Source of the DNA: Phaeobacter bryozoorum
GTDB taxonomy: Bacteria; Pseudomonadota; Alphaproteobacteria; Rhodobacterales; Rhodobacteraceae
Assembly: GCF_041893525.1 (NCBI RefSeq)
Contig: NZ_CP169068.1
DNA length: 64,000 nt
Direction: 5' to 3' (one strand)
Both the position numbers and the translations under genes were made by a program. How positions within the stretch are numbered: the stretch's first letter is position 1; each line of letters begins with the position of its first letter. A model generated the notes under the pieces. That model was not told the origin of the DNA. It was given only the letters and a program-made list of their open reading frames with translations, and did not search any database. Shown piece by piece: positions 18,205 through 27,037 of this stretch.

Positions 18205-18699
18205 ATGCGTATTGGCTTGTATCCCGGCACATTCGATCCCATCACATTGGGGCATATAGATATTATCCGCCGGGCCAGCGCGCTGGTGGACAAGCTGGTG
18301 ATCGGCGTTGCGATCAACCGGGACAAGGGGCCGCTGTTTTCGCTGGAAGAGCGTGTCGCCATGATCGAGGCGGAATGCGCCAAGCTCAGCGAACAGACCG
18401 GCACCGAGATTGTTGCCCATCCGTTTGAAAACCTGTTGATCGACTGCGCCCGCGACGTGGGCGCGCAGATCATCGTGCGCGGGCTGCGCGCGGTGGCGGA
18501 TTTCGAGTATGAATTCCAGATGGTTGGTATGAACCGGGCGCTCGACAGCTCGGTCGAGACGGTGTTCCTGATGGCCGAGGCGCGCCATCAGGCAATTGCC
18601 TCCAAGCTGGTGAAGGAAATCGCCCGGCTGGGGGGCGATGTTTCGAAGTTCGTCACGCCGATGGTCAAGAGCGAGCTGAGCCGCCAGCTGGCGAAATAG
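18205..18699 (+). CDS. coaD: pantetheine-phosphate adenylyltransferase
   Basis: Catalyses the penultimate step of coenzyme A synthesis, joining ATP and 4'-phosphopantetheine. The 164 residues have the nucleotidyltransferase motif YPGTFDPITLGHIDI near the start, the RGLRAVADFEYE segment and the ISST-like region DVSKFVTP at the end. The start at 18205 follows GGCAGGAGAGG; the longer frame from 18166 adds 13 non-conserved residues. A clean terminator follows. Confidence 0.95.
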   Translation: MRIGLYPGTFDPITLGHIDIIRRASALVDKLVIGVAINRDKGPLFSLEERVAMIEAECAKLSEQTGTEIVAHPFENLLIDCARDVGAQIIVRGLRAVADFEYEFQMVGMNRALDSSVETVFLMAEARHQAIASKLVKEIARLGGDVSKFVTPMVKSELSRQLAK

Positions 18700-18731
18700 T
18701 CAGCCTGCGGCGATAGAGATGCGACATTGGG

Positions 18732-18758
18732 AGCGGCCCGGTTCGGGGCCGCTTTTTT
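18732..18758 (+). terminator. coaD terminator
   Basis: AGCGGCCC / GGGCCGCT stem with a short loop, followed by six T. Confidence 0.9.
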
Positions 18759-18812
18759 ATGTCTGTAAACACTGTGTTGCGACCTGTTCCTGATCTGCGC
18801 GGCGCCGCCGGA

Positions 18813-18956
18813 TCAGCGCCAGAAGGCAATCCAGTCGATCAGTTCAAACAGGCGCTTGCCCAGAAACACCATATGTCCGGTTCCAAACAGCCAGAGATCC
18901 ACGGCCAGACCAGCCAGGATCAGCAGTGCAAGGAACAGGGCAATTCTATTGGTCAT
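18813..18956 (-). CDS. 47-residue single-pass membrane protein downstream of gap
   Basis: A short frame from ATG 18954-18956 to TGA at 18813. The product starts MTNRIALFLALLILAGLAV, giving one N-terminal membrane segment. A second half (LWLFGTGHMVFLGKRLFELI) is amphipathic and ends DWIAFWR. Codon choice and composition look like a real gene. It follows gap (end 19071) on the same strand with a hairpin between them. No family was recognised; the layout is that of a small membrane-anchored accessory protein. Confidence 0.65.
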   Translation of the reverse strand: MTNRIALFLALLILAGLAVDLWLFGTGHMVFLGKRLFELIDWIAFWR

Positions 18957-18986
18957 GATGGGTCTGGGGCCGGGGTAAACAAGATA

Positions 18987-19014
18987 CGCCCGGCCAGATA
19001 TGCCTGACCGGGCG
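18987..19014 (-). terminator. probable gap terminator or processing hairpin
   Basis: CGCCCGG / CCGGGCG stem with a 14-base loop, followed on the minus strand by TATCTTGTTT. It sits between gap and the 47-residue gene. Confidence 0.55.
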
Positions 19015-19070
19015 GTGTCTTACAAGCCATGCGGGCCAAGTGCTGCGCACAGAGGCCGTTGTGCCGGGGC

Positions 19071-20072
19071 TCAGCCCAGACGACCCATCGCGACAGCGAC
19101 GTCCGCCATACGCACCGAGAAGGCCCATTCGTTGTCATACCAGGCCAGAACGCGCACCAGGCTGTTTTCCACGACGCGGGTCTGATCCGGCGCGAAGATC
19201 GAGCTTTGCTCCGTGTGGTTGAAATCAATCGAGACCAGCGGCGCGGGTTCATAGCCGATCACGCGGGACATATGGCCCTTGGCGGCTTCGCTCATGATGG
19301 CGTTGATTTCGGTGACGCTGGTCTGCTTGCTGGAGCGGAAGGTCAGATCCACAGCAGAGACATTCGGGGTCGGCACGCGGATCGCAGAGCCATCCAGACG
19401 CCCCTTCAGGTTTGGCAGCACCTCACCCAGCGCCTTGGCGGCACCGGTGGTGGTCGGGATCATCGCCATGGCAGCGGCGCGGGCGCGGTAGAGATCGTCG
19501 TGGCGGCGGTCCAGTGTCGGCTGATCGCCGGTATAGGCGTGGATCGTGGTCATGATCCCGCTTTCGATGCCGACGGTTTCATCCAGCACCTTGGCCAGAG
19601 GGGCGAGGCAGTTGGTGGTGCAGGAGCCGTTTGAGACCATGCGGTCGCCCGCCCGCAGCTTGTCGTCATTGACGCCAAAGACGATGGTCTTGTCGACATT
19701 GGTGCCGGGGGCGGACAGCAGAACCTTCTTGGCGCCGCGCGCCAGATGCGCCTTGGCCTTTTCGCCGTCGTTGAATTTGCCGGTGCATTCCAGCACCACG
19801 TCACAGCCGGACCAGTCCAGATCGTCCATATTATAGGTGGAGAACATCTGCATATCGCCACGGCCGAGGTTCATGGTGTTTTCACCCAAGGTGACCTCGC
19901 CGGGGAAACGGCCATGCACGGAGTTGTATTTCAGCAGATGCGCTGCGGTTTCCAGCGGGCCGGTGGCATTGACCTTGACCACTTCGATATCGTCCCGGCC
20001 CGAGGCTGCGATATGCGCCAAGGTGCAGCGGCCGATGCGGCCAAACCCGTTGATCCCGACTTTGATGGTCAT
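19071..20072 (-). CDS. gap: glyceraldehyde-3-phosphate dehydrogenase
   Basis: Catalyses the phosphorylating oxidation of glyceraldehyde 3-phosphate with NAD(P)+ in glycolysis or the reverse in gluconeogenesis. The 333 residues include GINGFGRIGR (residues 5-14) for cofactor binding, the catalytic Cys in SNGSCTTNCLAP (about 150-161) and the C-terminal WYDNEWAFS. The start at 20072 is fixed by the MTIKVGINGFGR terminus; upstream in-frame codons to 20402 are not part of the family. A 22-bp tandem repeat lies 102-141 bp upstream of the start. Confidence 0.96.
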   Translation of the reverse strand: MTIKVGINGFGRIGRCTLAHIAASGRDDIEVVKVNATGPLETAAHLLKYNSVHGRFPGEVTLGENTMNLGRGDMQMFSTYNMDDLDWSGCDVVLECTGKFNDGEKAKAHLARGAKKVLLSAPGTNVDKTIVFGVNDDKLRAGDRMVSNGSCTTNCLAPLAKVLDETVGIESGIMTTIHAYTGDQPTLDRRHDDLYRARAAAMAMIPTTTGAAKALGEVLPNLKGRLDGSAIRVPTPNVSAVDLTFRSSKQTSVTEINAIMSEAAKGHMSRVIGYEPAPLVSIDFNHTEQSSIFAPDQTRVVENSLVRVLAWYDNEWAFSVRMADVAVAMGRLG

Positions 20073-20173
20073 ATGCGTATCTCCAAGCGAGCAAGAATTG
20101 CCTCCGCTATAGCTGCCATTCCCTCGGGTCAAAAGCTTAAAAATGGCTTTATTCCAGACTGTTAGCGCAAAAC

Positions 20174-20213
20174 TTGACTGGTTGCGGTAACAAAATTGAC
20201 TGATTGCGATAAC
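20174..20213. promoter_or_regulatory. 22-bp-period direct repeat in the gap promoter region
   Basis: TTGACTGGTTGCGGTAAC (20174-20191) and TTGACTGATTGCGATAAC (20196-20213) are 16/18 identical, spaced by two helical turns. It lies between the divergent gap and DUF808 genes and looks like a tandem operator. Confidence 0.5.
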
Positions 20214-20356
20214 GGTTTTCGCGGCCCTGCGGCGGATGTGCGAGGCGCCCCGGATTGAACGCCATCGGGAACAAAGCGGGCGCTGAACGGCTTGTGCCTG
20301 AGAGGCGATAGGATAGGGTGGGCCAAAATGCGCGCGAATGGAAAAGGGGACCGGGT

Positions 20357-21328
20357 ATGAGCGGTTTGTTGGCTTTGCTCGATGATGTGGCAGGCATTGC
20401 AAAGGTGGCTGCGGCCTCGGTGGATGATGTGGCCGCGGCGGCGGGCAAGGCGGGCGCCAAGACGGCGGGCGTGATCATCGACGATGCGGCGGTCACGCCG
20501 AAGTATCTGCAAGGCTTTGCCCCGGCGCGCGAACTGCCGATCATTTGGCGCATCACCCGTGGGTCGCTGTTCAACAAACTGATCCTGTTGCTGCCGGTCG
20601 CCATGCTGCTGGCGAATTTCGCGCCCTGGCTGATCACGCCCTTGCTGATGCTCGGCGGCTCCTATCTGTGTTTTGAGGGGGCCGAGAAGATCTTTCACGT
20701 GCTGTTCCCCCATGCGAGCCACGCCATTGACGAAGACATGAGCATCAAGGATCCCGGCCATCTGGAAGAGCAGAAGATCAAGGGCGCGATCAAGACCGAC
20801 TTCATTCTGTCGGCGGAAATCATGACCATCGCGCTGGCCGCGATCGAGGCACCAACTGTGTGGATGCAGGCAGCAACGCTGGCAGTGGTCGCCATTGGGG
20901 TGACGCTGGCGGTCTACGGATCGGTGGCGGTGATTGTGAAGATGGACGATGTGGGGCTGTATCTTGCGGGCAACGCACCAACACCCATCGGGCGCGGTCT
21001 TGGCCGTGGGCTGGTGAAATTCATGCCGGTGCTGATGTGGATTTTGTCGGTGGTCGGCACCGCCGCAATGCTCTGGGTCGGCGGATCCATCATCATCCAC
21101 GGGCTGGAGGTGCTGGGCTTTGGCTGGCTGGGCCATCACATCCACGACTGGGCCTACGCCGTCGGTCACGCGGTGCCTGCGGGCTGGATGGGCTTTGCCG
21201 AGTGGAGTGCCAAGGCGGCGATGGACGGTGTATTTGGGGTTGTTTGGGGGCTGCTGCTGATCCCGCTGGCGACTAAGGTTGTGGGGCCGGTGATTGCGAC
21301 TGTGTCGGGGAAGTCAGCGGGGCATTGA
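20357..21328 (+). CDS. DUF808 family inner-membrane protein
   Basis: The 323-residue protein matches the DUF808/YedI family: N-terminus MSGLLALLDDVAGIAKVAA, then DDVAAAAGKAGAKTAGVIIDD, and VTPKYLQGFAPARELPIIWRI. About six membrane segments follow (TPLLMLGGSYLCFEGAEKI is a family mark). The function of the family is not established. The start at 20357 follows GGGGA and begins at the conserved MSGLLALLDD. It is divergent from gap. Confidence 0.9.
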   Translation: MSGLLALLDDVAGIAKVAAASVDDVAAAAGKAGAKTAGVIIDDAAVTPKYLQGFAPARELPIIWRITRGSLFNKLILLLPVAMLLANFAPWLITPLLMLGGSYLCFEGAEKIFHVLFPHASHAIDEDMSIKDPGHLEEQKIKGAIKTDFILSAEIMTIALAAIEAPTVWMQAATLAVVAIGVTLAVYGSVAVIVKMDDVGLYLAGNAPTPIGRGLGRGLVKFMPVLMWILSVVGTAAMLWVGGSIIIHGLEVLGFGWLGHHIHDWAYAVGHAVPAGWMGFAEWSAKAAMDGVFGVVWGLLLIPLATKVVGPVIATVSGKSAGH

Positions 21329-21470
21329 TCATCTATTGGCGAGTAGAACGATGTCTGCTTGGAGCCCACTTTACTGGATGCTGCACTAAGTGCGAACGTC
21401 AGCTATCTGCGCAGTACATCGACTTCTCAGCATGGGAAGATGTGTTCAACGACATCAAAAAAGCTCTAGC

Positions 21471-22432
21471 TCAGAAGCCCAGCCAATCGGTAACTTGGCT
21501 AATCACTAGAATAACAATGATGAATATGGCGGCCTGATAGAAGACATCGATCCTTCCGCGTATTGCCTCAACATCCCGAGAGAGTTTTGCGACAGTCCTT
21601 TCGACGTCGCTTTCAAAAGGCTCTAGATCTTCTTCGAGGTAGTCGTATTTATCGGGCTCATCCCGATAGCTAGCCGTCCTGTTTTCGAGATTTGGCGACC
21701 ATTCAAGCAAGACTTCTTGCAGTCGTGCCCGCGTGAAGCCGCTGGAGCCCTTTGAAGCGCCAAAAGTGCTTTCACCTTCATCTTTACTCAGGATAGCGTA
21801 ATTGTAGCGGTGACCGGGCATGCCAGCGCCCATACTCTCGTAGCCAAATTCGTAGAGATCAGCGAAAACATCCAAGCGCGTCGAATGAATTTTTCCGGAT
21901 TTTATAGCTTCAACTAGGTCGTCGAATTTTTCCCGGGATAGCAACAATGTCGCAAAGAGCTGGGAGGCGTGATGGTACTCACCTTGGCTGTGGAAACAGA
22001 TTGGCCAGTCTCTTCGCTAAGCCACCCTTCGTCTGGTATATGCTCTTCATCGCGAAGAAATGAGAACTGGTCGATAGTGCTAGTCTTGACCAAATTTTCA
22101 AGTTCCGTCGGATAGATCGACACATCAAGCTGCGAAAAAACTTCGTTCGGATTGTCGTCCAAGGTGATTGCGTGAATTCGGCAGTTATCCATCGCTCCGA
22201 CGGCACTAATGTACTCTCGTGTCGAATAACCAGTCTTGCTCTCTGGCTCTTTTGCGTCTTTCAACTGCCACGAGGTTTCATTGAGCACTGAAATTCGATC
22301 CAGTTGGACATGAATGGAATTTGGTCTCTTTTCGGCTGACCCTTCGTGCTGCTTGCCGTCCAGTTCGTAGGTGTAGACGAGTGTGGTCCCGTCTTTCTTT
22401 TCCCAACTAGATGTATCTTTGAAATCGCTCAT
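21471..22432 (-). pseudogene. unidentified tail-anchored protein in a low-GC patch, frameshifted
   Basis: Two minus-strand frames join into one gene. The upstream part starts at ATG 22432 (MSDFKDTSSWEKKDGTT) and reads to about 21985; the other frame continues GEYHHASQLFATLLLSREKF and runs to 21471. Adding one T at 21983-21985 (AAG to AAAG on the coding strand) gives an unbroken 320-residue product. The protein is acidic and ends in one strong membrane segment (VFYQAAIFIIVILVISQV) with a charged stretch before it. No domain was recognised. Base composition is clearly lower in GC than the flanks, so it is probably acquired DNA. The start has no good ribosome binding site and is uncertain. Confidence 0.6.
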
Positions 22433-22583
22433 CGCTAAACCACTACGGACAAATGATCTCACAACACTAATCCGAGAAAGTCGAAACATACAGTGCCGAT
22501 CTTTTTGAGACGTACTGAAACCAGACATTGCCTCCCAATCTTTGAACGACAGCAAAGTCCCGCACAGTCGCCACTCGACAACA

Positions 22584-22613
22584 AAGAAGGGCACCCGATT
22601 GGGTGCCCTTCGT
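22584..22613 (-). terminator. tkt terminator
   Basis: AAGGGCACCC / GGGTGCCCTT, 10-bp perfect stem with a 4-base loop, 22 bp past the tkt stop, with a T-rich stretch on the minus strand. Confidence 0.75.
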
Positions 22614-22634
22614 ATTTTCGCGTTATGACAGCTA

Positions 22635-24656
22635 TTAACCCAGCAGCTCTTTCACTTTCGCCACAGTGCCCTCAGCCGTAATGCCGAACTTCTCGAACAG
22701 CTCGCCTGCGGGGGCGGAGGCGCCGAAGCGGTCCATGCCGACGAAACCGGCTTTCTTTTCCTGGCCGCGCTCGCCCATCAGCAGGCGATCCCAGCCGCCG
22801 GCGCGCATGGCGGCTTCGATACCCACGCGGACCGGGCCTGCGGGCAGGACCTTGCGGCGGTAGGCTTCGTCCTGTTCGGCGAACAGTTCCATGCAGGGCA
22901 TGGAGACAACGCGGGTGCCGATGCCGTCGGCCTCCAGCTTCGCCTTCGCCTCCAGCGCGACGGAGACCTCAGAACCGGTGGCGATCAGGATCACCTGACG
23001 CTTGCCCTCGGCCTCTGCCAGAACATAGCCGCCCTTGGCGGTCAGATTGCTGAGCTTATGCTCGGTCCGCACGGTGGGCAGGTTCTGCCGGGTCAGGGTC
23101 ATCACCGAGGGGGTGTCCTTCGAGGTCAGGGCGATTTCCCAGGCCTCTGCGGTTTCCACGGTGTCGGCGGGACGGAACACATAGGTGTTCGGGGTCGCGC
23201 GGCAGATTGCCAGATGCTCCACCGGCTGGTGGGTCGGGCCATCTTCGCCAACGCCGATGGAATCATGGGTCATCACAAAGACGGTCGGGATCTTCATCAG
23301 GGCCGCCAGACGCATCGCCGGACGCGCGTAGTCGGTGAAGCAGAAGAAAGTCCCGCCATAGGGGCGCATCCCGCCGTGCAGCGCCATGCCGTTCATCGCC
23401 GAGGCCATGCCGTGCTCGCGGATGCCCCAGTAGACGTAGCGGCCCTTGCGGTTGTCGGTGTCAAAGACGCCCAGATCGCCGGTCTTGGTGTTGTTGGAGC
23501 CGGTGAGGTCAGCAGAGCCGCCGACGGTTTCCGGCATGATCGGGTTGATCACTTCCAGCGCCATCTCGGAGGATTTGCGGGTGGCCACCTTCGGCTGGGT
23601 TTCGGAGACCTGCTTTTTCAGCGCTTTGATGGTGGCCGACAGCTTCTTGGGCGCATCCAGCGCATAGGCGCGGTTGAAGCGGTCCTGTTTCTGCTGCGAG
23701 GCTTCGGCAAAACGGGCTTCCCAGGCTTCGCGCTCGGCTGCGCCGCGCTGGCCGATGGCTTCCCACTGGGATTTCACATCTGCGGGCACCTCAAACGGGC
23801 CGGTGGTCCAGCCGTAGGCGGCCTTGGCGGCCTTCATCTGCTCGGCGTCGGTCAGCGCGCCGTGACCTTTGGAGGTGTCCTGTGCAGCGTGACCCAGCGC
23901 GATGTGGGTCTTGCAGGCGATCATCGAGGGTTTCTTCGATTTCTTCGCCGCGGTCAGGGCCTCGTCGATGGCCTTGGGATCGTGACCGTCGATTTCGATG
24001 ACCTGCCAGCCGGAGGCCTTGAAGCGCTGCACCTGATTGGTGCGGTCGGAGAGTTCAACCGTGCCGTCGATGGTGATGTTGTTGTTGTCCCAGAGCACGA
24101 TCAGCTTGCCCAGCGAGTGGCGACCGGCGAGGCCGATGGCCTCCTGGCTGATGCCCTCCATCAGGCAGCCGTCGCCTGCGATCACATAGGTGTGGTGATC
24201 GACCAGCTTGCGGCCGTAATGCGCGCGCTGCATTTCCTCGGCCATGGCAAAGCCAACGGCATTGGCAATGCCCTGACCCAGCGGGCCAGTGGTGGTTTCG
24301 ACGGCATCAATCAGGAAGTTTTCCGGGTGACCGGCTGTCAGCGCGCCCATCTGGCGGAAATTCTTGACCTGATCCAGCGTCACCTGTGCATCGCCCATGA
24401 GATAGAGCAGCGAATAGATCAGCATGGAGCCGTGACCGGCGGACAGGATGAACCGGTCGCGGTCGGGCCACTGGGGGTTCGCCACATCGAACTTCATGTG
24501 TTTTTCAAACAGGACGGTGGCGACATCGGCCATGCCAATCGGCATGCCGGAATGGCCGGAATTTGCCGCGGCAACGGCATCAAGGGTCAGGGCACGGATG
24601 GCCGCAGCCTTGGTCCAATGTTCGGGGTTTGCGTTGCGCAGGGCTGTCAGATCCAC
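22635..24656 (-). CDS. tkt: transketolase
   Basis: Thiamine-diphosphate enzyme that moves two-carbon units between sugar phosphates in the pentose phosphate pathway. The 673 residues are full length. N-terminal GHSGMPIGMAD, the thiamine/metal motif GDGCLMEGISQEA...DNNNITIDG, and the pyrimidine-domain segment GIREHGMASAMNGMALHGG are all present, as is the C-terminal swivel domain ending near VKELLG. It is transcribed on its own from a region shared with the divergent coiled-coil gene. Confidence 0.96.
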   Translation of the reverse strand: MDLTALRNANPEHWTKAAAIRALTLDAVAAANSGHSGMPIGMADVATVLFEKHMKFDVANPQWPDRDRFILSAGHGSMLIYSLLYLMGDAQVTLDQVKNFRQMGALTAGHPENFLIDAVETTTGPLGQGIANAVGFAMAEEMQRAHYGRKLVDHHTYVIAGDGCLMEGISQEAIGLAGRHSLGKLIVLWDNNNITIDGTVELSDRTNQVQRFKASGWQVIEIDGHDPKAIDEALTAAKKSKKPSMIACKTHIALGHAAQDTSKGHGALTDAEQMKAAKAAYGWTTGPFEVPADVKSQWEAIGQRGAAEREAWEARFAEASQQKQDRFNRAYALDAPKKLSATIKALKKQVSETQPKVATRKSSEMALEVINPIMPETVGGSADLTGSNNTKTGDLGVFDTDNRKGRYVYWGIREHGMASAMNGMALHGGMRPYGGTFFCFTDYARPAMRLAALMKIPTVFVMTHDSIGVGEDGPTHQPVEHLAICRATPNTYVFRPADTVETAEAWEIALTSKDTPSVMTLTRQNLPTVRTEHKLSNLTAKGGYVLAEAEGKRQVILIATGSEVSVALEAKAKLEADGIGTRVVSMPCMELFAEQDEAYRRKVLPAGPVRVGIEAAMRAGGWDRLLMGERGQEKKAGFVGMDRFGASAPAGELFEKFGITAEGTVAKVKELLG

Positions 24657-24938
24657 TGGATTTTTCCTCTGGGTTTTCGGCAGACTGAGCGCTCAATAGC
24701 AGTGATATGGCAAAGATCAAGCGTTTGCGCGGCTTCCTGCGCGAAGTTGACGCTGCAAGTGGTTGAAAGCAAACAGGGGGTAATTTATCCCTGCATGAAC
24801 TAAGCTGGATGTGCAGCGCCGGATCCCTCTTGATTTGCCCTCCGTTTGCGGAGACGAGCGGAAAAACGGAGCGATGGCGCGGCGCAGGGTCCGGCGGAAA
24901 AGACCGGCAGATACTCACGGGGTCGTAAAGGGGCAGGC

Positions 24939-25994
24939 ATGGAGCAGATCGAAGAATTGCAGGGTCGGATCCTGGCGGCAATGGACCGGATTGGCGCAGG
25001 TGCCGCAGCATTGCAGGCCGGCGCACAGGCTTCGGCAGAGGCGCATGCGCAGGCCCAGGCGGAGGCGCAGTCACGGACGGCTGCTGCGCAGAGCGACCTC
25101 AGCCGCGCGCTGGAAGAGGAAAAGATCGCCAATGCCCAGCTGGAAGAACGGCTGAAGGTTCTGCGCGCCAAGCTGGAGGAGGCTGAGGCCAATGCTGCCC
25201 CCGCGCAGGGCGCCGATATCGGTGAGCTGGCGGCGTTGCAGGCCGAGGTCGAGCTGCTGCGCAACGAGGTGGGCAATACCGCCGAGAAAGACGCGCTGAA
25301 GTCCGAAGTGGCGCGGCTGAAACAGGAATTGGAAGTGCAGGGCAACGAGGCGGCCACCGCCCGCGAAACCTTGCAGGATCAGCTGGATGAGGCGCAGGCC
25401 TCGTTGGCGCGGCTACAGGAAGAGCTGGCCGAGCAGCCCGATGATCTGGGGGCGGCGGTGGATACAGCCGCGCTTGAGGCCGAAGCGGAGGCGCTGCGCG
25501 GTCAGCTGGCCCAGGCTCAGGACGAGCTGGCCCAGGCGACGGCCACCCTTGCGGCGCGGCCCGCAGGCCCCAGTGCCGAAGAGATTGCGCAGCAGAATGA
25601 GACGCTCTTGCGTCTGGATGCCACGCTGCAGGAGCTGCGCCACAGCAATGATCAGCTGCGGGCCTCCAATGCGGCGCTGCGAGAGGCAAATGCCGCTGGC
25701 GTTGGTGATGCGACGCTGATCAATGCAGCGCTTCAGGCCGATATCGACGCGCTGACCGCAGCGCGCGCCAGCGATCAGGCCGAGGTCGATGCGGTGCTGG
25801 CCAAACTGGAACCCCTGCTGGCGGCTGAGCCTGCGCAGGGCGCGGCCCCCGCAGCCCTGGCTGAGGCGGCGCCGATTGCGCAGACGGCGGCGCCCGTCGA
25901 TGTGATGCCTGCATCCGCGGCGCCCCAGGTGCCCCAGGCGCCGATCACGCAGCCGCGAACCGCCCAGCCCATGCCCGAAGGGGAGGATGTATGA
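24939..25994 (+). CDS. coiled-coil protein upstream of zapA
   Basis: The 351-residue product is almost wholly predicted coiled coil from residue 1 to about 270, rich in Ala, Glu, Gln and Leu (MEQIEELQGRILAAMDRIG; many LEEAEA/QAQ heptads). The tail is Pro/Ala-rich and ends MPEGEDV. No membrane segment is present. The start at 24939 follows AAAGGGGCAGG. Its stop overlaps the zapA start in ATGATG, so the two are translationally coupled. By position a role with ZapA at the Z-ring is plausible, but no family was recognised, and the function is inference. Confidence 0.8.
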   Translation: MEQIEELQGRILAAMDRIGAGAAALQAGAQASAEAHAQAQAEAQSRTAAAQSDLSRALEEEKIANAQLEERLKVLRAKLEEAEANAAPAQGADIGELAALQAEVELLRNEVGNTAEKDALKSEVARLKQELEVQGNEAATARETLQDQLDEAQASLARLQEELAEQPDDLGAAVDTAALEAEAEALRGQLAQAQDELAQATATLAARPAGPSAEEIAQQNETLLRLDATLQELRHSNDQLRASNAALREANAAGVGDATLINAALQADIDALTAARASDQAEVDAVLAKLEPLLAAEPAQGAAPAALAEAAPIAQTAAPVDVMPASAAPQVPQAPITQPRTAQPMPEGEDV

Positions 25995-26393
25995 TGCCCG
26001 AGGTTACGATTTCATATCGGGGGGCGCGGTTTCGAAGTCTCCTGCCAGGAAGGCGAAGAAAGCTATCTGCATTCGGCGGCCAAGATGCTGGACGATGAGG
26101 CTCAGGTGCTGTCGGACCAGATTGGCCGTATGCCCGAGGCGCGGATGCTGCTGATGGCGGGGCTGATGCTGGCGGATAAAACCGCAGCGGTCGAGGATCG
26201 CATCAAGGAGGTTGAGGCCGAACTGGCAGAGCGCACCGCCGAGCTGGCCGAGCTGCGCGCCGCTCCGGCACCGGAGCCTGAGCGGATCGAGGTGCCGGTG
26301 GTGCCGCCGCTGGTGACCGAGACCCTCGCCGAGCTGGCCGCCCGCAGCGAGGCGCTGGCGCAGGAACTGGAAGAGCAGGGGGCCGCGGGCTGA
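25991..26393 (+). pseudogene. zapA: cell division protein ZapA, frameshifted near the start
   Basis: ZapA binds FtsZ and bundles Z-ring filaments. The frame starts at ATG 25991 or 25994 (MPEVTIS) and is broken after seven codons. An extra base at about 26015 (TTTCATATCGG) sends it out of frame. Removing one base gives the expected IGGRGFEVSCQEGEESYLHSAAKML and then the long helix MLDDEAQVLSDQIGRMPEARML, ending at 26393 with 132 residues. From ATG 26085 the ORF is intact. The N-terminal beta strands of ZapA would be lost if the lesion is real. An intact gene is expected in a dividing cell, so a sequence error is likely. Confidence 0.85.
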
Positions 26394-26420
26394 CAGGCCG
26401 CGAACCGCGACGCTCACATT

Positions 26421-26460
26421 AGAAACCGCCGCATGGGTCAGCCCCATTGCGGCGTTTTTC
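26421..26460 (+). terminator. zapA terminator
   Basis: CCGCCGCA-TGGG / CCCC-ATTGCGGCG hairpin with a 4-base loop followed by TTTTT. Confidence 0.8.
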
Positions 26461-26485
26461 TATGATATTGGAACCAAACGGTGCA

Positions 26486-26518
26486 TAAAAAAACACCCCC
26501 GGCCAACGCCGAGGGTGC
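26486..26518 (-). terminator. grxD terminator
   Basis: On the minus strand CACCCTCGGC / GGCCGGGGGTG closes a 3-base loop and is followed by seven T. It lies about 50 bp past the grxD stop. Confidence 0.8.
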
Positions 26519-26563
26519 GGATCTTATGGTCGCCAGCCACAACAAGAGGCCAGCGGGGCAGGC

Positions 26564-26926
26564 TTAGCCGTTGGCTTCGCGGATCTTGTCTGCGGCATCC
26601 TTGTCAAAGGCGACACCGTTTTCAGCAAACATGCCGTCCAGTTCGCCGGAGAGGGTCATCTCGGTGATGATATCGCAGCCGCCGACAAACTCGCCTTTGA
26701 CATAGAGCTGGGGAATGGTCGGCCAGTCGGAATATTCCTTGATGCCCGCGCGGATTTCCTCATCCGCCAGCACGTTTACATCGGTGTATTCGACGCCGAT
26801 GTAGTTCAGCACGCCAGCCACGCGGGAAGAGAAGCCACATTGCGGCATGTCCTTGGTGCCTTTCATGAAGAGCACCACGTCGCTGGCTTTGACGGTTTCA
26901 TCAATACGGGTTTTTACGTCGGTCAT
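26564..26926 (-). CDS. grxD: monothiol glutaredoxin (Grx4/GrxD type)
   Basis: A 120-residue monothiol glutaredoxin with the CGFS active site (MKGTKDMPQCGFSSRV), the WPTIPQLYVKGEFVGGCDI glutathione-binding segment and normal family length. It binds and transfers a [2Fe-2S] cluster, usually together with BolA. The bolA gene lies 348 bp upstream with one small membrane-protein gene between, which fits joint expression. The ATG follows AGAGGAAG. Confidence 0.95.
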   Translation of the reverse strand: MTDVKTRIDETVKASDVVLFMKGTKDMPQCGFSSRVAGVLNYIGVEYTDVNVLADEEIRAGIKEYSDWPTIPQLYVKGEFVGGCDIITEMTLSGELDGMFAENGVAFDKDAADKIREANG

Positions 26927-27037
26927 TTTCGTCTTCCTCTCGGCGAATGTGCCGTTGATCAGTTGGCCATGATATAGGCAATTACATGCGGCTTGCCAAT
27001 CCGGGGCGCTAAGTTGGCGCGGCGAGCGGCTCTGCGG

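Noticed and set aside
21325..21537. 70-codon plus-strand frame at the low-GC patch edge
   Set aside because: It overlaps the minus-strand gene end and lacks a ribosome binding site; at most a remnant.
23058..24803. 581-codon plus-strand frame opposite tkt
   Set aside because: Shadow of the transketolase gene.
26394..26563. 6S RNA gene after zapA, as in many proteobacteria
   Set aside because: The gap is only 170 bp and is filled by two converging terminators.
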